The position numbers and the translations under genes were made by a program. From positions 1 through 32,851 of the forward strand of contig NZ_AUGY01000090.1 of the NCBI RefSeq assembly GCF_000422905.1: a stretch of DNA of 32,851 nt, in the 5' to 3' direction. Of the stretch, positions 32,580 to 32,851 are shown piece after piece. Every line of letters starts with the position of its first letter. The first letter of the stretch is position 1. Source of the DNA: Paenibacillus alginolyticus DSM 5050 = NBRC 15375. GTDB taxonomy: Bacteria > Bacillota > Bacilli > Paenibacillales > NBRC-103111. Under the pieces are notes generated by a model. It did no database searches. It had not been told where the DNA came from and saw only the letters and a list, made by a program, of their open reading frames with translations.

Positions 32580-32851
32580 ATGGAATCGACACAAGCATTT
32601 ATAGAGATTGAAGCTTTGATGAAAAAAGAGAAAGATCGGCGCATGTTTGAGAGGTATCAAGCCATTTATCTGCAGTTGAAAGGTAAGAATGCTCTAGAGA
32701 TTTCAGAGATCATCGGCAGAACGGAACGAACCGTCTATAAATATATGCGTGCCTATCGTGAGGCTGGAATAGCCGGACTGCAAATGAATTATTCAACTGG
32801 AGCCCCTGAGCGACTAACGAAGGAGCAGCAAGAACAACTTCGACATACCAT
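32580..32851 (+). CDS. IS630-family transposase, N-terminal part, cut by window edge
   Basis: From the ATG at 32580 the frame stays open to the window end (90 codons). The N-terminal helix-turn-helix is typical of IS630/Tc1-type transposases: LKGKNALEISEIIGRTERTV, then YKYMRAYREAGIAGL, and the following SPxxLT-like linker APERLTKEQQEQL. A weak purine site GACGGTGG stands ahead of it. The element's left end must lie within the 60 bases after the jetB-like stop. Insertion here would cut the defence operon after its second gene. Confidence 0.82.
   Translation, partial: MESTQAFIEIEALMKKEKDRRMFERYQAIYLQLKGKNALEISEIIGRTERTVYKYMRAYREAGIAGLQMNYSTGAPERLTKEQQEQLRHT

Noticed and set aside
1..32851. CRISPR array, tRNA or rRNA genes
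   Set aside because: No regularly spaced direct repeats of CRISPR type and no tRNA- or rRNA-like sequences were seen; the 50-base-period repeat has too few units and no conserved spacer layout.

Overview
The window looks like chromosomal DNA from an endospore-forming Firmicute, most likely Paenibacillus or a close relative. The basis is moderate G+C, strong aGGAGG ribosome sites, Gram-positive lipoproteins, a YhbH-SpoVR sporulation pair, OpuC-type transport genes, and intergenic repeats of a style I associate with Paenibacillus. The genus is an inference, not a match.

Layout. (1) 1-339: the C-terminal end of an IS1595-type transposase, abutting a secreted protein gene on the minus strand (346-1677). 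(2) 1786-7928: a six-gene nucleoside locus. It encodes a BMP-type binding lipoprotein, an ATPase and two permeases (NupNOPQ-like), then a sulfite-oxidase-fold molybdoenzyme and a nucleoside phosphorylase. (3) 7929-8779: an inverted repeat element, a bidirectional terminator and a small minus-strand gene. (4) 8780-11364: yhbH-spoVR on the minus strand, without prkA visible beside them. (5) 11565-12231: a RelE/ParE-type toxin-antitoxin pair with its own promoter and terminator. (6) 12380-16763: a sensor operon of histidine kinase, NtrC-type sigma-54 activator and an OpuC-type binding lipoprotein. (7) 16764-17209: a second copy of the repeat, two tandem terminators, a 43-bp palindrome and a -24/-12 promoter. 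(8) 17210-28720: an eleven-gene sigma-54 operon. (9) 28818-30113: the sigma-54 gene itself. (10) 30303-32851: a two-gene remnant resembling an Mks/Wadjet-type condensin defence operon. Its first gene carries an in-frame TGA, and an IS630-type transposase begins just after the second gene.

The most notable system is regions 6-9. A binding protein encoded with the kinase, separate from the transporter's own binding protein, may sense a quaternary-amine-like solute. The NtrC-type regulator carries the GAFTGA loop that contacts sigma-54 and would bind the palindrome about 100 bp upstream of the -24/-12 site. The operon encodes a complete OpuC-type importer and a set of catabolic enzymes: a mandelate-racemase-type enolase-superfamily enzyme, an aspartase/fumarase-superfamily lyase with altered signature residues, two aldehyde dehydrogenases, a zinc alcohol dehydrogenase and an iron alcohol dehydrogenase. 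Sigma-54 is encoded immediately downstream. I do not recognise this enzyme combination as a described pathway. The substrate is unknown, and a betaine-like or other small cationic compound is an inference from the transporter family only.
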